This document shows, one piece after another, positions 62,843 through 64,000 of a stretch of DNA of 64,000 bases. Origin of the DNA: Haloactinopolyspora alba (GTDB lineage: Bacteria; Actinomycetota; Actinomycetes; Jiangellales; Jiangellaceae); NCBI RefSeq assembly GCF_003014555.1, contig NZ_PYGE01000001.1, positions 186,001 through 250,000 of the forward strand, read 5' to 3'. Positions within the stretch are counted from its first letter, which is position 1, and every line of letters starts with the position of its first letter. The notes below the pieces were generated by a model. That model was given only the letters and a program-made list of their open reading frames with translations. It was not told where the DNA came from and did no database searches. Both the position numbers and the translations under genes were made by a program.

Positions 62843-64000
62843 TCAGCGGTCGGTTTCGGGGATCCGGTCGTACCGTTCGGGATCGAGTTGGCGCACCGAT
62901 CCGTCCGCGACCGACTCGACGATGCCGACCAGGCCGCGCTCGACCGTCGAGATCAGCTGGCCGCGCTTCTTCGCGCCCCAGCTGTGCGTCTGCCCGCGCA
63001 CCTCGAACAGCACCGTCCCCGAGCCGTTCAGCGCGAACGACCCCAGCGCGGTGCCCGGCAGGTCGATGTCCTGCGGGTACAGCGTGATGTTGCTGAACGG
63101 CGAGTTCGCCTGCTGCAACTCGTCGTACGCGGCGAGCGTGACCTGCTTCGAGAATTCGAGGTCGTAGCCGTTGTTCCACTCCTGGTGGTTCTCGACGTCG
63201 ATGAACTTGCCGGACACCGACATCGTCACCCGGTCGTCACCGCCCTCGACGGCATAGCACGGCCCCTGGTGGTGCAGGTCGAGGAAGACGTCGACGGTGC
63301 CGAACTCGTTCTGCAGGTCGACGTAGAGGTCCCGGATCGTCTGCGACTCGGGGTGGATGTACCAGCCCGGCTCACTCGACGATCCGGGGAAGTCGTCGGC
63401 CTGCGGGACGTAGTCGAGGTCCGGGTGGAAGTCCCGGTTCACGTCGAACCCGGGGCGCTCGCCGTACTCGTCGCCCTGCACCGTCCCGGTGTAGTAGTTC
63501 CATGCCGGTTCGGCGTCCGCGAGCTGGGGGAAGTCCTGGACGACCTCGGCCCAGCTGCGGTCGTTGGCGCGACGGTCGAGCTCCGAGGCGTCCGGGTTCA
63601 TCTTCGGCACCGCGACCACCGTGACCTGCTGGCGCAGCCGTTCCGCCTCCGGTGTGGGAGCGGACATGGTGCGCAGCAGCGCCAGCAGCGCCTCGGTGCC
63701 GGTCTTCTCGTTCCCATGGATCTCGCTCTGGGCGAGGATGACGTCGTCGCCCTCGCCGACGCGGGCAGCCCAGATGTCGCGGCCCTGGTTCGACTGCCCG
63801 ACCACGTCGACGCTGAGCGTTCCGCGGGAGCGTTGCTCCAGGCTGTCGAGTTTGCGGCCGAGTTCGGCGTGGTCGGTCCAGGACTCTCGCCCGGTGTCCC
63901 CGGTCTCCGAGCCGCAGTGCGCGTGATCGGGCTCGGCGGCCGCGGGACCGGCCGCGAACGAGATCGCCAGCGTCCCGGAGATGCCGGCCGCCAGGACGGT
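62843..64000 (-). CDS. secreted M14 zinc carboxypeptidase, second paralogue, 5' end outside the window
   Basis: At least 385 codons. The open frame runs to the window end, where a signal-peptide hydrophobic segment (TVLAAGISGTLAISFAAGPA) is visible, so only a few N-terminal residues are missing. The zinc motif EIHGNEKTG, DLHHQGPC and catalytic LFEVRGQ are all present. VAVPKMNPDASELDRRAN supplies the substrate Arg. It is related to the downstream gene, has the same general plan but a longer middle region, and forms a tandem pair with it. Confidence 0.88.
   Translation of the reverse strand, partial: TVLAAGISGTLAISFAAGPAAAEPDHAHCGSETGDTGRESWTDHAELGRKLDSLEQRSRGTLSVDVVGQSNQGRDIWAARVGEGDDVILAQSEIHGNEKTGTEALLALLRTMSAPTPEAERLRQQVTVVAVPKMNPDASELDRRANDRSWAEVVQDFPQLADAEPAWNYYTGTVQGDEYGERPGFDVNRDFHPDLDYVPQADDFPGSSSEPGWYIHPESQTIRDLYVDLQNEFGTVDVFLDLHHQGPCYAVEGGDDRVTMSVSGKFIDVENHQEWNNGYDLEFSKQVTLAAYDELQQANSPFSNITLYPQDIDLPGTALGSFALNGSGTVLFEVRGQTHSWGAKKRGQLISTVERGLVGIVESVADGSVRQLDPERYDRIPETDR

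Overview
The window is high-GC, gene-dense DNA from an actinomycete. The evidence is the NAD-type siderophore synthetase, a bldC-type regulator, a DUF3073 protein, TANNNT-type -10 boxes placed 6-12 nt from start codons (leaderless style), many GTG starts and many 4-nt ATGA gene overlaps. The block bldC / MFS / Val-Leu dehydrogenase / DUF3073 / (gdhA) / purM / (SH3 lipid-wall protein) / purF at 51.8-60.6 kb matches a neighbourhood conserved in Streptomyces and relatives. Genus cannot be fixed from the sequence alone; no phage or conjugative machinery is present.

Layout. 0-14 kb: the end of a hydroxamate siderophore operon (N-hydroxylase C-terminus, DesD-like NIS synthetase), a FetB-like permease, a PduO-type cobalamin adenosyltransferase, a metallo-beta-lactamase-fold hydrolase, a zincin-like metallopeptidase divergent from a membrane metallophosphoesterase, tRNA-Glu and tRNA-Asp, an EEP nuclease, a Vms1/baeRF-like peptidyl-tRNA hydrolase, then a Fur-type regulator with an iron/siderophore ABC importer (permease, lipoprotein, ATPase), and a DevR-like response regulator. 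14-30 kb: one coherent catabolic regulon on the minus strand, made of a secreted GH95-like glycosidase, a stripped-down E2-like protein, a LacI repressor, a Gfo/Idh/MocA dehydrogenase, a COG3618 lactonase, a VOC protein, a ribose-type ABC importer, thiamine E1-beta and E1-alpha, an aspartase/fumarase-fold lyase and an SDR. Five copies of one LacI-type operator (core CAAWCGWTTG, full form AGTCAA-N4-TTGACT) lie before each of its four transcription units. 30-33 kb: a DevS-like GAF-GAF histidine kinase with a tandem universal stress protein.

33-42.4 kb: an IclR regulator, a secreted lysozyme-like protein, a small basic protein and a histidine-utilisation operon (hutH, hutU, FAD oxidoreductase, M20 amidohydrolase, hutF) that lacks hutI. 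42.5-44.7 kb: an FtsX/MacB-type ABC exporter. 44.9-49.3 kb: copper handling (membrane protein, YcnI, CopC, CopD-CtaG fusion, CopZ with a CsoR-like box). 49.4-51.8 kb: tRNA-Phe followed by a decayed accessory zone with an AbiEi-like fragment, long inverted repeats, and a tetR/SDR pair that has lost both 5' ends in one deletion. 52-64 kb: housekeeping purine/amino-acid genes, an SDR, and two tandem M14 zinc carboxypeptidases, the second running off the window.

The most notable system is the 14-30 kb regulon. It pairs complete thiamine-dependent 2-oxoacid dehydrogenase E1 subunits with an E2-like protein that has a subunit-binding domain but no lipoyl domain and no catalytic His motif, inside what otherwise looks like a sugar or sugar-acid pathway. 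The substrate is not identifiable from the sequence; an alternative reading as an aromatic-acid pathway is noted.
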